From: JBGTIS01 sp041745535
Lineage (GTDB): Bacteria; Bacteroidota; Bacteroidia; Cytophagales; Cyclobacteriaceae
NCBI GenBank assembly: GCA_041745535.1
Contig: JBGTIS010000151.1
Span: 1 to 7,661 of the forward strand
DNA: 7,661 bases
Direction of reading: 5' to 3'
Below the pieces are notes generated by a model that did no database searches, was not told the DNA's origin, and was given only the letters and a program-made list of their open reading frames with translations. This document shows positions 6,845-7,661 of this stretch, in pieces. A program made the translations under genes and the position numbers. Every line of letters starts with the position of its first letter. Positions within the stretch are counted from its first letter, which is position 1.

Positions 6845-6857
6845 TTTGTTAAACAAA
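6845..6857. promoter_or_regulatory. Candidate operator 2 for the ArsR-type repressor
   Basis: TTTGTTAAACAAA is a perfect 6+1+6 palindrome ending seven bases before the ATG at 6865. It sits in the leader, between the -7 element and the start codon, where a bound repressor would block transcription or a hairpin could affect initiation. It shares the TTTGTT half-site with operator 1. Autoregulation is inferred from position and family habit only. Confidence 0.4.
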
Positions 6858-6864
6858 TCTTTTT

Positions 6865-7257
6865 ATGCGGGTCAAGAACTTTAGTCTTTCGTTCGGATTG
6901 CAACTATTCAAATCATTTTCAGAGGAATCGAGGGTAAGAATATTGTTTTTATTACATAAACAAGGCGAAATGTGCATCACCGATCTTGAACTTATTCTTG
7001 ATTTTACCCAAACTAAAACATCACGCCATCTTAATTATCTTAAAAATGCCGGTTTAGTTAGTAACCGGCAGGTTGACCAGTTTGTTTATTACCGAATCAA
7101 CGACCGGACTACAGAAGTGATTGCCCAGATTTTTCAATATTTAAACAAAGATGCTGTTTTGCTGAAAGATCTGGAAACCTACAAGATTCTGTATTCAAAC
7201 CGGGAACTGGCGGTTTGTAAATTACATGCCCGCCAACCTCCTTATTTCTCAAAATAA
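6865..7257 (+). CDS. ArsR/SmtB-family winged-helix transcriptional regulator
   Basis: This 130-residue protein is a small dimeric winged-helix repressor. The ArsR core spans about 11-95: FKSFSEESRVRILFLL (helices 1-2), the EMCITDLELIL stretch (35-45), recognition helix TQTKTSRHLNYLKNAGLV (48-65) and a wing ending DQFVYYRI (71-78). EMCITDL aligns with the ELCVCDL arsenic-binding motif of classical ArsR, but the second cysteine is Thr39, leaving Cys37 alone. Other possible metal ligands are Cys118 and His121 in a C-terminal tail (SNRELAVCKLHARQPP) beyond the core. The signal it senses therefore cannot be read from the classical motif. The ATG at 6865 has no Shine-Dalgarno. Upstream lie an exact -7 element and two palindromes, consistent with autorepression. 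It is divergent from the secreted-domain gene and ends seven bases before the stop of the convergent symporter gene. No arsenic- or metal-resistance genes are visible. Confidence 0.9.
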   Translation: MRVKNFSLSFGLQLFKSFSEESRVRILFLLHKQGEMCITDLELILDFTQTKTSRHLNYLKNAGLVSNRQVDQFVYYRINDRTTEVIAQIFQYLNKDAVLLKDLETYKILYSNRELAVCKLHARQPPYFSK

Positions 7258-7264
7258 CCCTTTA

Positions 7265-7661
7265 TTATTTCACTTTTTCTGATATGGAGAGCAATCCCAG
7301 AAAAGTGATTACGCCATTTACAATCAGGATAAAAAAGCCGAATTTAAATCCATTAAACCAGGTTTCTGAATTGATATCAATAACAAATGACAACAAAGGC
7401 GACATCAGACATACCAGGGGCACCCAGCGGTCTTTCACCTCCCATTTGGTATAAAGCCCGAAAGCATACAATCCGAGCAAGGGACCATACGTATAACCCG
7501 CGACCCTGAAAACCGCGTTAATCACGCTTTCATCGTTAATGGCTTTAAAAATCAGGATGACCAGAAATAGCAAAACGGAAAAGCCTATGTGTACCTTTTT
7601 GCGCGTGCCCGAATCAATCTGTTTTTCCACCGGTACACCTTCGGTTGTATTTACTTCGCTT
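7265..7661 (-). CDS. Sodium:solute symporter (SSS/SLC5 family), C-terminal part, runs off the window
   Basis: This is the 3' end of a membrane transporter gene that continues past the right edge. The frame stays open to the last base, so the in-frame GTG at 7630 is not taken as the start. About 131 C-terminal residues are visible. Counting from that internal GTG, four hydrophobic segments lie at about 14-30, 34-60, 67-86 and 95-117. The segment AGYTYGPLLGLYAFGLYTKW (44-63), followed by a charged loop and LMSPLLSFVI, is typical of the last helices of Bacteroidota SSS transporters, which couple sodium entry to uptake of sugars, amino acids or other solutes. The substrate is set by parts not seen here. 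It converges on the ArsR-type gene with a 7-base gap. Confidence 0.8.
   Translation of the reverse strand, partial: SEVNTTEGVPVEKQIDSGTRKKVHIGFSVLLFLVILIFKAINDESVINAVFRVAGYTYGPLLGLYAFGLYTKWEVKDRWVPLVCLMSPLLSFVIDINSETWFNGFKFGFFILIVNGVITFLGLLSISEKVK

Noticed and set aside
7271..7307. Inverted repeat CACTTTTTCTG / CAGAAAAGTG near the end of the symporter gene, possible terminator for the convergent pair.
   Set aside because: The arms need a bulged base, the stem is A/T-rich with a long loop, it lies inside coding sequence, and neither strand has a proper U-tract after it.

Overview
The window looks like a chromosomal housekeeping stretch from a member of the Bacteroidota, probably Cytophagales. 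The evidence is the protein types: a long PurF-like amidotransferase variant, NuoM and NuoN with long inserted loops, a stand-alone carboxypeptidase-regulatory-like secreted protein, and a symporter tail of the Bacteroidota SSS type. Starts lack strong Shine-Dalgarno sequences, are A/T-rich upstream and are often GTG. One exact match to the Bacteroidota -7 promoter element (TAnnTTTG) is present. The species assignment is inference.

Layout: 23-541 (+) encodes a small SRPBCC-fold protein. It converges on a minus-strand block running from about 5905 down to 586: nuoM, nuoN and a PurF-like gene, with gaps of only 27 and 28 bases, so probably one operon. A long hairpin at 524-572 ends this block; its stem is better on the minus-strand RNA and it overlaps the last codons of the SRPBCC gene. 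Upstream of nuoM, after 151 non-coding bases, lies a secreted protein with a carboxypeptidase-regulatory-like domain (6057-6710, minus). It is divergent from an ArsR/SmtB-type repressor gene (6865-7257, plus). The 154-base divergent spacer holds a -7 promoter match and two related palindromes that look like operators. The window closes with the 3' end of a sodium:solute symporter gene (minus, running off the right edge).

How the genes fit together: NuoM and NuoN are proton-pumping membrane subunits of respiratory complex I and keep the key charged residues expected of working antiporter-like subunits. nuoL, normally directly upstream of nuoM, is absent here, so the nuo genes are split or rearranged. 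The downstream PurF-like protein keeps the N-terminal nucleophile cysteine and the PRPP loop. It departs from textbook PurF in the glutaminase oxyanion region, the flexible loop and the iron-sulfur cysteines, so it may be a paralogue with a different job. I see no mobile element, CRISPR array, tRNA or rRNA, and no convincing new multi-gene system. The most unusual items are the PurF-like protein, the strand-asymmetric terminator and the ArsR operator pair.
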